A stretch of 64,000 nt of DNA from Bacillus pseudomycoides (GTDB lineage Bacteria > Bacillota > Bacilli > Bacillales > Bacillaceae_G). Both the position numbers and the translations under genes were made by a program. A model generated the notes under the pieces. It was given only the letters and a program-made list of their open reading frames with translations. It was not told where the DNA came from and did not search any database. The stretch is from assembly GCF_022811845.1 (NCBI RefSeq), contig NZ_CP064266.1:1116001-1180000 (forward strand). Direction: 5' to 3'. Of the stretch, positions 1 to 8,176 are shown one piece after another. Position 1 is the first letter of the stretch; each line of letters begins with the position of its first letter.

Positions 1-1289
1 TAAGTTTACATGTACAGACAACTCTACAACGACTGCACAGTGGGAAACAAATTCATCACCCACAACTCAATCAAATTCGTACGAAGTACAAAGAAGCCTT
101 CTCGGTTGCTATGCAGTGTATTCATCTCTTAGAAGAAGAACTGCAAATCACAATGCCCATTGATGAAGCTGGATTTTTAACGATGTTTTTCGTCGTTGAT
201 CCTATTCCTACTTCCCAAACAGAAGTAAAAGTATTAATTTTAGCTCACGGTAATGGTATCGCAACAGAAATGGCAAATGTCGCAAATGAACTTCTCGGTA
301 TTGATGAAGTAGCAGGAATTGATATGCCGCTTCATGAATCACCGAAAGATTTCTTAGAACGAGTAAAAGTGTACATGAAAACGCTAGAACATATAAATGG
401 ACTTCTCTTACTTGTCGATATGGGTTCACTTGCCTATATCGGGGATATACTAGAGACGGAATTTCATATCCCTGTACGCGTTCTCTCTATGACAAGTACA
501 CCGCACGTACTAGAAGCAGCAAGAAAAGCGCAGCTCGGGTATTCATTAGACGCATTATATGAAACGGTGAAAAACTTAACACCATTTTATCTAAACGTAC
601 AAGAGGAAAAGAAAAAACCGCTCGCTCCAATGAAATCCGTCATTTTAACAGCTTGTCTAACAGGAGAAGGAAGCGCGCTAGCTATTCAAAAAATGCTTGA
701 AAACTATTTGCGATTCGATAAGGATTTAATAGAAATTATTCCAATTAGTATCGTTCATGAAAAAGATTTAACGAAAATGATCGAAAACATAAAGAAAGAA
801 CGCAATATGATTTGTATTGTCACAAACTTTGATGTACAAGTACCCTGTTTAACGTATCATTTCCAGGACATCGTAAACTATAAAGCCATTCAACCAATCC
901 AAGAATTAATTATGTATGAAGAAACATATGCAAAAATGGCTGATATTCTCGGGCAACAAATGCAGCGGAATGATGGAGCACTCATGATCAAAACAGTACG
1001 GTATGCATTAAATACAATTCAAGAGCTCATCTCCTTACAGTTAAATCCTGATAGTTTAATGGGAGTTATTTTGCATATGAGTTGTATGGTTGATCGGCTT
1101 CAAAAAGGAGAAAAACTCCTTCCCTACCCTGATAAAGAAACGCGTAGGCAAGATGAATATTGGATGTATATGAAAGTAAAAAAATCTCTGCAACCAATTG
1201 AAAACACGTTTGACGTGCAAATTCCAGATGATGAAGTTTTTTATGTAATAGACTTCTTCATAAAGAATCAACCAGAAAAAAAAGAATAA
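1..1289 (+). CDS. LevR/CelR-type sigma-54 transcriptional activator, C-terminal part
   Basis: The reading frame is open to the left edge (first full codon at base 3), so the gene is truncated by the window and its AAA+ domain lies outside. What is visible is the end of a PRD domain (PIDEAGFLTMFF), a mannose-type EIIA domain (VKVLILAHGNG, carrying the likely phosphorylatable His), an EIIB-like stretch (SVILTACLTGEG) and a second PRD with the VILHMSCMVDRL block. This order matches LevR-type activators, which are controlled by PTS phosphorylation and drive sigma-54 promoters. The perfect -24/-12 promoter about 6.5 kb away, in front of the cellobiose PTS operon, is the obvious target (inference). 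Confidence 0.88.
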   Translation, partial: SLHVQTTLQRLHSGKQIHHPQLNQIRTKYKEAFSVAMQCIHLLEEELQITMPIDEAGFLTMFFVVDPIPTSQTEVKVLILAHGNGIATEMANVANELLGIDEVAGIDMPLHESPKDFLERVKVYMKTLEHINGLLLLVDMGSLAYIGDILETEFHIPVRVLSMTSTPHVLEAARKAQLGYSLDALYETVKNLTPFYLNVQEEKKKPLAPMKSVILTACLTGEGSALAIQKMLENYLRFDKDLIEIIPISIVHEKDLTKMIENIKKERNMICIVTNFDVQVPCLTYHFQDIVNYKAIQPIQELIMYEETYAKMADILGQQMQRNDGALMIKTVRYALNTIQELISLQLNPDSLMGVILHMSCMVDRLQKGEKLLPYPDKETRRQDEYWMYMKVKKSLQPIENTFDVQIPDDEVFYVIDFFIKNQPEKKE

Positions 1290-1290
1290 A

Positions 1291-1332
1291 GTAAACATGC
1301 CCGTGAATATTAACATTCACGGGTATGTTTAC
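1291..1332. terminator. Convergent terminator hairpin
   Basis: An 18-bp stem (1291-1308 with 1315-1332, one G-U pair) sits between the stop codons of the activator and the convergent CHRD gene. Minus-strand transcripts meet a T-rich tract after it. Confidence 0.75.
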
Positions 1333-1761
1333 TTATCGACTCATGGATCGGCTATATTCTTTTATTTCCCCACGGAGTTCTCCTCTCGTAAATGTCCTTG
1401 TATGAACATTTACATATGCATTTGCTTCATCAATTGCCTGCACAAGATTCTCAAATGTCTTCCCTTGCAAGGGGCCTTCTTCTAAATCCTTAGTAGACAC
1501 CACGCCTGTTATCGTTCCTTCATTCACACTAATTCCATGCTTTACTGGTCCATATAAGAATAAAACCACTGGCCCAGTCTGATTTCCTTTCCCTAAATGA
1601 ATTTGACAAGATGTTACCTTCTCAAGATTTTTCAATATGACCCTATAATGTAGTTTTGTAAAATCACCATTAAAAATAAGCTCTGCAACCCCATAAGCCT
1701 TTGTTTTTACAGGAGGTAATTCATTACTGCCTTTCAGCTTAGCAACGAAATGTTTTGTCAT
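1333..1761 (-). CDS. CHRD domain protein
   Basis: A 142-residue protein that consists almost entirely of one CHRD domain: the N-terminal FVAKLKGSNELPPVKT, the central CQIHLGKGNQTGPVVLFLYGP and the terminal FTRGELRGEIKEY blocks are typical. CHRD domains were first described in chordin and occur in many bacterial proteins of unknown role. There is no signal peptide or membrane segment, so it is probably cytoplasmic. It stands alone, convergent with the PTS activator and divergent from chrA. The function is unknown. Confidence 0.8.
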   Translation of the reverse strand: MTKHFVAKLKGSNELPPVKTKAYGVAELIFNGDFTKLHYRVILKNLEKVTSCQIHLGKGNQTGPVVLFLYGPVKHGISVNEGTITGVVSTKDLEEGPLQGKTFENLVQAIDEANAYVNVHTRTFTRGELRGEIKEYSRSMSR

Positions 1762-1986
1762 ACGAGCAACATTCTCCTTATATAAATTTCAAACTAATAC
1801 TGACGTCTCCTTTAACTAATTTATTGTTAGGACACGATTAATTATGACTCTTTCAGGAGCGCTTTTTATGAGATATCTGATTCCCCTTCGCAAATCTTTA
1901 CAAAAACATTACATAACAATCGTTCCTCATGCCGCACCGCTTCCTGTATAATGCACGTAGAATTGAAATTTCTTAGGAGGTCATCT

Positions 1987-3147
1987 TTGAAAACAATAGT
2001 AGAAATTTTTTTCGTATCGCTTAAACTAGGACTTACTTCTTTTGGAGGACCTGTCGCTCATCTTGGTTACTTCCATCACGAATATGTCAAAAAACGAAGA
2101 TGGATGGATGAGCGAAGTTATGGAGATTTAGTGGCACTCTGTCAATTTCTCCCCGGTCCTGCAAGTAGCCAAGTTGGAATTGGCATCGGTTTATCCCGCG
2201 GGGGACTCCTTGGAGCTATTGTTGCTTGGGCCGGCTTTACACTCCCATCCGTTCTTGTTCTCGTCTTTTCCGCTTCACTACTCCAGCAATTTCATGTGGC
2301 AAACGCTGGCTGGATTCATGGATTAAAACTTGTAGCAGTAGCGATTGTGGCCCATGCAATATGGGGAATGGCGCAGAAATTAACACCGGACCGAAACCGA
2401 GCAACCATTGCCATTATTACGGCGGCACTTGCATTACTATTTCCAAGTACTTGGACACAAATTACGCTTATTCTACTCGCTGGCCTTATCGGCTGGCTCT
2501 TATATCGTAAACATGAAATTCCACCTGTTAGCAAAACTCATATTCCTGTTTCACGTATAGCAGGTATCATGTGTCTCTTACTATTTTTTAGTTTATTATT
2601 CTTGCTACCAATATTACGACCATTCTCGCACTGGATTGCCCTGTTTGATAGTTTCTATCGCTCTGGCTCACTTGTGTTTGGCGGAGGACATGTCGTTCTT
2701 CCTCTTCTTGAAAATGAATTTGTATTAAATGGCATGATGACAAAAGAGCAGTTTCTAGCAGGATATGGATTAACGCAAGCCGTTCCAGGGCCACTCTTTA
2801 CATTCGCTGCTTACATAGGAACTATACTAGGCGGAGCACTAGGTGCTACACTTGCGACAATTGCTATCTTTCTCCCGGCATTCTTACTTGTCATTGGCGT
2901 GCTGCCATTTTGGGATCAAGTTAGACGCTTGTCTTATATACAAGGTGCACTCCTTGGCGTTAATGCCGCTGTTGTCGGCATTTTACTAGCAGCTTTTTAT
3001 AATCCGATTTGGACAAGCTCTATCATAAGTACGGCTGACTTTGTCATCGCCTCTCTCCTATTTTGCCTATTAGCATTTTGGAAAGCACCACCATGGATCA
3101 TTGTTGTTCTCGGTGCTTTGAGTGGCTATATTCTTTCCATTATCTAG
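1987..3147 (+). CDS. chrA: Chromate transporter, ChrA family
   Basis: A 386-residue polytopic membrane protein with two homologous CHR halves. The first carries SLKLGLTSFGGPVAHLG and LPGPASSQVGIGIGL; the second carries GSLVFGGGHVVLPLLE and QAVPGPLFTFAAYIG. This is the two-domain chromate/sulfate transporter layout, which is thought to expel chromate. I chose the TTG start at 1987 because a perfect AGGAGG lies at 1975-1980, six bases upstream; an in-frame ATG at 1951 has no ribosome site. A -10-like TATAAT lies just upstream. The gene stands alone. The real substrate is not certain from sequence. Confidence 0.88.
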   Translation: MKTIVEIFFVSLKLGLTSFGGPVAHLGYFHHEYVKKRRWMDERSYGDLVALCQFLPGPASSQVGIGIGLSRGGLLGAIVAWAGFTLPSVLVLVFSASLLQQFHVANAGWIHGLKLVAVAIVAHAIWGMAQKLTPDRNRATIAIITAALALLFPSTWTQITLILLAGLIGWLLYRKHEIPPVSKTHIPVSRIAGIMCLLLFFSLLFLLPILRPFSHWIALFDSFYRSGSLVFGGGHVVLPLLENEFVLNGMMTKEQFLAGYGLTQAVPGPLFTFAAYIGTILGGALGATLATIAIFLPAFLLVIGVLPFWDQVRRLSYIQGALLGVNAAVVGILLAAFYNPIWTSSIISTADFVIASLLFCLLAFWKAPPWIIVVLGALSGYILSII

Positions 3148-3154
3148 CCATATA

Positions 3155-3186
3155 AAAAGACGGTCTTACTAAACCGTCTTTTTGTA
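3155..3186 (+). terminator. Rho-independent terminator of chrA
   Basis: Ten-base-pair stem AAAAGACGGT/ACCGTCTTTT (3155-3164 with 3173-3182) followed by T residues, seven bases after the chrA stop. Confidence 0.9.
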
Positions 3187-3214
3187 CTATATACATCCAT
3201 TTTGATTTTCAAGC

Positions 3215-3342
3215 GCATAAGTCGCGGCTATGAAAACAAAAGAAGATCTCCTCTCACTTGCTCACTTAGCATGGGGCAGAAAAAGGATCTGACTGCTTCT
3301 ACGCATGGGCGGATCCTCTCTCCCACCTCAAAAGAAAGGTTT
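3215..3342 (+). repeat. Dispersed intergenic repeat A (bcr-like), copy 1
   Basis: Begins ATAAGTCGCGGCTATGAA, contains GCATGGGGC and an imperfect hairpin around CTGCTTCTACGCATGGGCGG, and ends in CTCTCTCCCACCTC followed by TTTATAT. The same blocks recur at 18938, 29602, 29784, 35515 and (inverted) 41139. It resembles the bcr repeats reported for the B. cereus group; which bcr family is not determinable here. Confidence 0.75.
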
Positions 3343-3372
3343 CTTCTTCCTTTCAATTTATATCCATACATA

Positions 3373-4077
3373 TTAAAATCTCACAAGCTCTACCCCTTCT
3401 GGTAAAATACTTTCCGTTAAAATTCGTAGTTCCTTCACACGGTCCATCACATAAGAAGAACGCTTCACAAGCTCCGGATCAATGTAAGCAGGGTGCGCCA
3501 TAACCTCTACTATTTTTCCTTCCTCTACACGCTCTTTTAATTTAACAAAGTAATCTTCCTGCACGCCATCGCTATAGAAATCACTATAGAACACATCGGA
3601 AAACGGACGCACCGCTCTCTCTTGTTCACATCTGCGAATTGGCACATTATATTTTTTTGCTAATCGCTCAAGGACATCATACAAAATCGGTAAACCATGT
3701 ACATGATGATGGCTATCTAAATGTGTTGGTGTTAATTCATAAGATAGAAACTTTTCAATTTGAGCAGTCCACTCTCTTTCAACCTCTTTAGGGTTTATAT
3801 TGCCTTCTCTTACAACGCCTTGTTTATGAAATAATCCATCTGCATTTACAAGTGATGGAACGTCTGTAAGGAGCGGTTTTCCTGCCGTTAACACAAGATG
3901 CACCCCTATCCCTAATGACTTATGTTCTTTCGCTAAGTGCACAGCATGCTCCGTTCCTGGCATGTTCATCATCATCGTCGTAGAATTCACAATCCCATTT
4001 ACATGCCCTTCAATAATGCCGTAGTTTGTACCTTCTGTAAGACCAAAATCATCTGCATTTACGATTAATCGAATCAT
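3373..4077 (-). CDS. chbG: ChbG/YdjC family carbohydrate deacetylase
   Basis: A 234-residue YdjC-fold deacetylase. It shows the metal-binding N-terminus VNADDFGLTEGTNYGI, the HLDSHHHVHGLP histidine cluster and the C-terminal MAHPAYID motif. Known members remove one acetyl group from diacetylchitobiose or its 6-phosphate in the chb pathway. Here it is the last gene of the cel PTS operon, 43 bases after the GH4 glycosidase, which suggests that imported chitobiose-6-phosphate is deacetylated before hydrolysis (inference from context). The start has a good GGAGG site. Confidence 0.88.
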   Translation of the reverse strand: MIRLIVNADDFGLTEGTNYGIIEGHVNGIVNSTTMMMNMPGTEHAVHLAKEHKSLGIGVHLVLTAGKPLLTDVPSLVNADGLFHKQGVVREGNINPKEVEREWTAQIEKFLSYELTPTHLDSHHHVHGLPILYDVLERLAKKYNVPIRRCEQERAVRPFSDVFYSDFYSDGVQEDYFVKLKERVEEGKIVEVMAHPAYIDPELVKRSSYVMDRVKELRILTESILPEGVELVRF

Positions 4078-4120
4078 AAGACTTTTCCCCTCCTAATAAA
4101 TGAAAAAAAAGCGGGCTTTA

Positions 4121-5458
4121 TCAGCGCCGCTTTTTTTTCTCTACTTTTTCGAAGAACTGTGGAAGATATTCTTTATGAGCTTCCAACATTTCATCTAAAA
4201 TTTGTTTTGCTACTTTATCTGATGGTACAAGTGGATTAATTGTCATAGCAAGCAGCGCCTTATGATAATCACCTGTAACAGCAGCTTCAATTGATGTGCG
4301 CTCAAATGATTTAATTTGCTGAACTAAACCGCGAACAGGAACTGGTAAGTCACCTACTGCAATTGGCTTTGGACCATCCTTCGTAATGATACAGTTTACT
4401 TCAACAGCTGAATCATGTGGCAAGCTTGCAATTGTACCGTTGTTTCTTGTATTAACAGGTTGAATATCACCTTTATTATTATAAATAGATGTAATTAAAC
4501 TGCATGCTGCATCACTGTAGTACGCTCCTCCGCGTTTTTCTAATTGCGGTGGCTTAATATCTAAATTCGGATCTTTGTATAACTCGAATAAGTCGTCTTC
4601 TAATTGTTTCACCACTTCTGCACGTGTACCTTTTTCAATAGAAGCTTGCCTTTCTTCTTCTAGCATTTCACGTGTTTTATAGTAGTAACGATGATATGGA
4701 CATGGAATTGCACGAAGTCCGCGAATGAAATCTGGCTCCCAATCAAGCGCAGCGATGTTTTCCATCGTAATTTGCTTTTCTGGATCTGTTACAAGTTCTA
4801 GAACACGGTCCATTACACTTACTCCATCCACATACACATTTAACCCGTAGACCATGTGATTTAAACCAGCAAAGTCGACATGTACACGGCCTGCATCTAC
4901 TTCAAGCAGTCTTGCAAGTCCCATACGAATACCAATTGGAACATTACATAATCCCACTACTTTTTGAATGCTTGTGTAACGAAGTACAGCCTCTGTTACC
5001 ATACCTGCTGGATTTGCAAAGTTAATCAACCAAGCATTTGGACAAAGTTCTTCCATGTCTTTACAAATATCCAAAATAACAGGAATCGTTCTCAATGCTT
5101 TGAATAAACCACCAGGACCATTCGTTTCCTGACCAATTACATCATATTTTAATGGAATTGCTTCATCTTTCGCGCGTGCCTCTAACAAACCAACGCGAAG
5201 TTGTGTTGTTACAAAGTCAGCATCTTTAAGTGCTGCGCGGCGATCAAGTGTTAAGTGAATATCAATTGGTAAACCAGCTTTTTTTACCATACGTTTTGCT
5301 AAATTACCAACGATTTCTAATTTTTCTTTCCCTGCTTCAATATCTACTAACCAAATTTCACGAACTGGTAGTTCACCATAGCGCTTAATAAATCCTTCAA
5401 TTAACTCTGGTGTATAACTAGATCCACCGCCGATTGTAGCAATTTTAATTCCGTTCAT
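4121..5458 (-). CDS. celF: 6-phospho-beta-glucosidase, glycoside hydrolase family 4
   Basis: A 445-residue GH4 enzyme. The N-terminal Rossmann motif GGGSSYTPELI binds NAD; NFANPAG, GLCNVPIG (metal-ligand Cys) and GLNHMVYG (metal-ligand His) form the NAD/Mn-dependent active site. GH4 enzymes of this type split cellobiose-6-phosphate or chitobiose-6-phosphate released by the PTS. It starts three bases after the IIA stop codon and precedes the ChbG deacetylase, so the two probably act in sequence in the cytoplasm. The last residues (KVEKKKRR) are unusually basic. Confidence 0.93.
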   Translation of the reverse strand: MNGIKIATIGGGSSYTPELIEGFIKRYGELPVREIWLVDIEAGKEKLEIVGNLAKRMVKKAGLPIDIHLTLDRRAALKDADFVTTQLRVGLLEARAKDEAIPLKYDVIGQETNGPGGLFKALRTIPVILDICKDMEELCPNAWLINFANPAGMVTEAVLRYTSIQKVVGLCNVPIGIRMGLARLLEVDAGRVHVDFAGLNHMVYGLNVYVDGVSVMDRVLELVTDPEKQITMENIAALDWEPDFIRGLRAIPCPYHRYYYKTREMLEEERQASIEKGTRAEVVKQLEDDLFELYKDPNLDIKPPQLEKRGGAYYSDAACSLITSIYNNKGDIQPVNTRNNGTIASLPHDSAVEVNCIITKDGPKPIAVGDLPVPVRGLVQQIKSFERTSIEAAVTGDYHKALLAMTINPLVPSDKVAKQILDEMLEAHKEYLPQFFEKVEKKKRR

Positions 5459-5461
5459 TGC

Positions 5462-5785
5462 TTATTCTCCTTTCGCATCAAGCTTTTTATAAAGGTCGAT
5501 AAATTCCACTGCTAATTCTTTTACAGTCATTGAATTCATTAAATGATCTTGTGCATGAATTAAAAGGACACTAATTTCTGTTTTTTCGCCTCTTGCTTCT
5601 GATTGGATAAGCTCTGTTTGGAAATGATGTGCTTCATTAATTGCCTCTTTCGCTTTCGCCATTGCTTCATCTGCTTCTAGTAATTTCCCCTGTTTCGCAT
5701 ATTGCAGTGCCTCCATCGCATAACTTCTTGCGTTACCGCTGTGTAAAATTAATTGAAATGGAATTTGTTCTGCTGTAGTCATCAT
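5462..5785 (-). CDS. celC: PTS lactose/cellobiose-specific IIA component
   Basis: A 107-residue all-helical IIA protein of the lactose/chitobiose family. HSGNARSYAMEAL near residue 15 and the HAQDHLMNSMTVKELA block, carrying the phosphorylated His, are diagnostic. It passes phosphate from HPr to the IIB protein encoded upstream. It is separated from IIC by 325 bases full of hairpins and is tightly coupled to the glycosidase. A paralogue of the same length class lies at 10946. Confidence 0.93.
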   Translation of the reverse strand: MMTTAEQIPFQLILHSGNARSYAMEALQYAKQGKLLEADEAMAKAKEAINEAHHFQTELIQSEARGEKTEISVLLIHAQDHLMNSMTVKELAVEFIDLYKKLDAKGE

Positions 5786-5862
5786 AAATACCGCCCTCTC
5801 TATAAAGTGACACTTTAATCAGTGGGGGGTTTTTCCCACTGATTATTAGTTGAACCAATCGG

Positions 5863-5942
5863 GCATTAACGGGCAGTTGTCCCCACCTCACATCTTTGCT
5901 TTTGCCGAATTTTGAGGTGGGAGGCTTACTGCCCGTTAATGC
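5863..5942. repeat. GGGCAGT/ACTGCCC hairpin repeat, full copy
   Basis: Perfect 15-bp arms GCATTAACGGGCAGT and ACTGCCCGTTAATGC enclose a second pair CCCACCTCA/TGAGGTGGG. A decayed relative lies at about 11795-11840 and a single arm at about 29696-29712, so this is a dispersed repeat. Confidence 0.75.
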
Positions 5943-6065
5943 GGGGTAAAGTTCAACCGATTGAAATACCCCTTCAGTTTGAACATGTCTATGAAAATGT
6001 TATTTTCTTAAATTGGTTTTGGTGTTCTTCTAGATGTGTGCCATCTTTCTGAACGAGATATAAAG

Positions 6066-6106
6066 TGATTATTCTCACGGGCTCTGTATGCCCGTGAGAA
6101 TAATCA
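6066..6106 (-). promoter_or_regulatory. 17-bp perfect hairpin directly after the IIC stop codon
   Basis: Arms 6066-6082 and 6090-6106 pair perfectly around a 7-base loop, starting five bases after the IIC stop. No T-tract follows on the minus strand, so it fits an mRNA-stabilising or partial-termination structure better than a classical terminator. Confidence 0.65.
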
Positions 6107-6110
6107 TGTA

Positions 6111-7418
6111 TTACATAGGTACAGATTGATCGTTTCCTTGTGCTGCAGCTTTTTCAGTACGAATGACAGAACGGTCACATGCTACAACGAATGGGAAGTA
6201 GATTGCCATCGCAAGCACAAAATTGAACAATTGTAGAATTGCACCAGATACGTGTCCACCTGTTACAAGATAACCACTAATAATTGGTGGCATTGTCCAA
6301 GGAACCATTGCTACTGTTTTCGGTACCCAGCCAAGATAAATTGCTGTATAAGAAGTAATAACTAACACAACTGGTGTTAATACAAATGGTATAAATAAAA
6401 TCGGATTTAATACAATCGGTGTACCAAAGATTACTGGTTCATTAATGTTAAACATACCGGGAGCTAGAGATAATCTTGATACTCCGCGCATTTGTGCACT
6501 TTTTGCAACAAAGAATACAACGACTAAGAATGCTAATGTTGCACCAGATCCACCTAGATATACGAAAATATCAAAGAACGGTTTTGTAACAATGTTTGGA
6601 ACATCAAATGCAGACACACCATCTTGGAACAACTTAATATTTTTTTCTAGTGCTGGTAAGTATAAAGGCTCGATAATACCACCAACGATATTTGGACCAT
6701 GTAAACCAAAGAACCAAAGAAGATGTACAAGTAATGCGATAATAATTGCACTTGGTAATGTACCTGCTAAACCTTGTAATGGTACTTGAAGCGTATTAAA
6801 AATAAATTCATGAACGCTTGTTCCAGCTAATTTCACTGCTAATTGAATACCTGCTACTACTGTTAAAATAATAAAAGCTGGAGCCAATGCTGCGAAAGAC
6901 TTCATAACTGCTGGTGGTACACCATCTGGCATTTTAAAAGTAATATCTTTTTGTACTAAGAACCGGAATACTTCTGTAACAAGAAGCGCTACAATTAGGG
7001 CTACGAATAAACCTTGTGCACCTGTCCAAAGGAAGTTTAACCCGCCTTCTTTCGGTGTTGTTGGTGTAAGAATAACTAACGCACCAAACGAAATAAGACC
7101 TGCTGACAATCCATCAACACCGTAAGATTTAGCTAAGTTATAACTTGTTGTAATCGCTACCATTAAAGCTAAAATGGCAAAGGATCCTGTCCACATATTT
7201 CCGCCGACCATTTTCCATGTATCGCCGAACATGCTCTTCATAAAGTTTTGGAATCCATCAATTGGTAATCCATTAACAAGTACTGCAATTGAACCTACTA
7301 AGATAAGCGGCATAACTGCAATAAATCCATCACGGATCGCAGCTAAATGACGTTGTGACCCGATTCTACCAGCGACTGGAACAACATACTTTTCCATAAA
7401 TGCAATAAACTTTTGCAT
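6111..7418 (-). CDS. celB: PTS cellobiose/chitobiose-specific IIC permease
   Basis: A 435-residue multi-spanning permease of the lactose/cellobiose IIC family. The N-terminus (MQKFIAFMEKYVVPVAGRIG) and the conserved loop SRLSLAPGMFNINEPVIFGTP mark the family; the loop Glu in NEP is the expected sugar-binding residue. It translocates and phosphorylates the disaccharide together with the IIB encoded 17 bases upstream. A decayed paralogue at about 11310-11560 retains the same two diagnostic blocks. Confidence 0.93.
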   Translation of the reverse strand: MQKFIAFMEKYVVPVAGRIGSQRHLAAIRDGFIAVMPLILVGSIAVLVNGLPIDGFQNFMKSMFGDTWKMVGGNMWTGSFAILALMVAITTSYNLAKSYGVDGLSAGLISFGALVILTPTTPKEGGLNFLWTGAQGLFVALIVALLVTEVFRFLVQKDITFKMPDGVPPAVMKSFAALAPAFIILTVVAGIQLAVKLAGTSVHEFIFNTLQVPLQGLAGTLPSAIIIALLVHLLWFFGLHGPNIVGGIIEPLYLPALEKNIKLFQDGVSAFDVPNIVTKPFFDIFVYLGGSGATLAFLVVVFFVAKSAQMRGVSRLSLAPGMFNINEPVIFGTPIVLNPILFIPFVLTPVVLVITSYTAIYLGWVPKTVAMVPWTMPPIISGYLVTGGHVSGAILQLFNFVLAMAIYFPFVVACDRSVIRTEKAAAQGNDQSVPM

Positions 7419-7435
7419 TATTTCTTCCCCCCTAA

Positions 7436-7738
7436 TTATTTTTTAAGTGTTAATGCGTGATCTAAAACTGCATCTCCATTCATCATGCCGTAATGCATTG
7501 AATTAATAACATCGATTCCAACATTATGATCATCCGCAAGCGGTTTCAAAGAAGAAAGCATATAACGAACTTGTGGTCCTAGTAATAATACATCTGCTTC
7601 ATCAATGTTGTTTTTTACTGCATCCCCAGATACAGCCCAAATCTTTCCTTCTAGACCACGAGCTTTTGCAGCCTCTTCCATTTTGGTAACTAGTAAGCTT
7701 GTAGACATTCCTGCTGAACAACAAAGTAAAATATTCAT
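7436..7738 (-). CDS. celA: PTS cellobiose/chitobiose-specific IIB component
   Basis: A 100-residue IIB protein. The N-terminal CCSAGMSTSLLVTKM motif contains the phosphorylated Cys (position 7 by alignment with the family) in a phosphatase-like P-loop. It accepts phosphate from IIA and hands it to the sugar at IIC. It is the first gene of the operon, behind the sigma-54 promoter at 7803-7818. Confidence 0.93.
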   Translation of the reverse strand: MNILLCCSAGMSTSLLVTKMEEAAKARGLEGKIWAVSGDAVKNNIDEADVLLLGPQVRYMLSSLKPLADDHNVGIDVINSMHYGMMNGDAVLDHALTLKK

Positions 7739-7802
7739 TAATAAGTCCCCCTATGCATATAAACTATTTTTGTTATTTCTTTTTCTTTACGCCTTTTATT
7801 AA

Positions 7803-7818
7803 TGCAACTAGCGTGCCA
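7803..7818 (-). promoter_or_regulatory. Sigma-54 (-24/-12) promoter of the cel PTS operon
   Basis: On the minus strand the sequence reads TTGGCACGCTAGTTGCATT, an exact match to the sigma-54 consensus TGGCACG-N4-TTGC. It ends 64 bases before the IIB start codon, and the activator family that needs such a promoter is encoded at the left edge of the window. Confidence 0.92.
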
Positions 7819-7863
7819 ACTTTTTAAACCGCCTAAAATCAACGTTTTTTCGTGTGTTTTTAT

Positions 7864-7930
7864 TGTGTGTTACCGCTTTCAAATAGTGTGTTACCCAAAA
7901 TATGTATTGTGTGTTATAAAACAACACGCT
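7864..7930 (-). promoter_or_regulatory. Putative enhancer repeats (UAS) for the sigma-54 activator
   Basis: TGTGTTA occurs three times on the plus strand (7866-7872, 7887-7893, 7910-7916), spaced 21 and 23 bases, that is about two helical turns, followed by inverted AACAC elements. This lies about 50-110 bases upstream of the -24 element, the usual place for LevR-type activator binding. Confidence 0.65.
7868..7881 (-). promoter_or_regulatory. cre-like site upstream of the cel operon
   Basis: TGAAAGCGGTAACA on the minus strand matches the CcpA consensus TGWAARCGYTWNCW at 13 of 14 positions. It overlaps the first TGTGTTA repeat, so CcpA could compete with the activator. Confidence 0.55.
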
Positions 7931-8050
7931 TGCAACACATATCTGTATGAAAATAGATTAGTGTTTAGTTGTCTAGCTGTATGTGTATGTATTTATAAAG
8001 AACCAGACTATCAGCCAGGTAACATTTTAGAATATGTGGAAGAATAAAAA

Positions 8051-8079
8051 ATAGCTATCCGTAAACTGCGGATAACTAT
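8051..8079. terminator. Hairpin between the cel and spe operons
   Basis: Arms ATAGCTATCCG and CGGATAACTAT with one mismatch. A T-rich tract follows on the minus strand. The rest of the 7.82-8.17 kb gap, beyond the promoter elements, holds nothing I can assign. Confidence 0.45.
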
Positions 8080-8176
8080 CTTCTTATAAATAGAATTGTC
8101 CAATCCAATCCAATTCTATTTATTTTACATAGAATAAGATAAAACATTTTTTATATAGATAGAAAGGAGATTATCT

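Larger units (their letters stand above)
5786..6110 (-). other. Hairpin-rich IIC-IIA intercistronic region
   Basis: This 325-base gap inside the PTS operon holds no gene. It carries three separate inverted repeats: 5817-5844 (10-bp arms), 5863-5942 (15-bp outer arms plus a 9-bp inner pair) and 6066-6106 (17-bp perfect arms). They probably influence the relative amounts of the IIC and IIA-celF-chbG messages. Confidence 0.7.

Noticed and set aside
1870..1950. A 27-codon frame beginning MRYLIPLRKSLQKHY upstream of chrA
   Set aside because: The SD is poor in spacing and the frame overlaps the presumed chrA promoter. I found no terminator or other sign of expression.
5863..5942. A CRISPR-like repeat
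   Set aside because: Only one full copy is present, with no regularly spaced units and no cas genes; it is a hairpin repeat.
7802..8047. An 81-codon frame on the plus strand, starting inside the sigma-54 promoter
   Set aside because: It has no ribosome site, its codons coincide with the -24/-12 promoter and enhancer repeats, and the Cys-rich translation looks non-coding.
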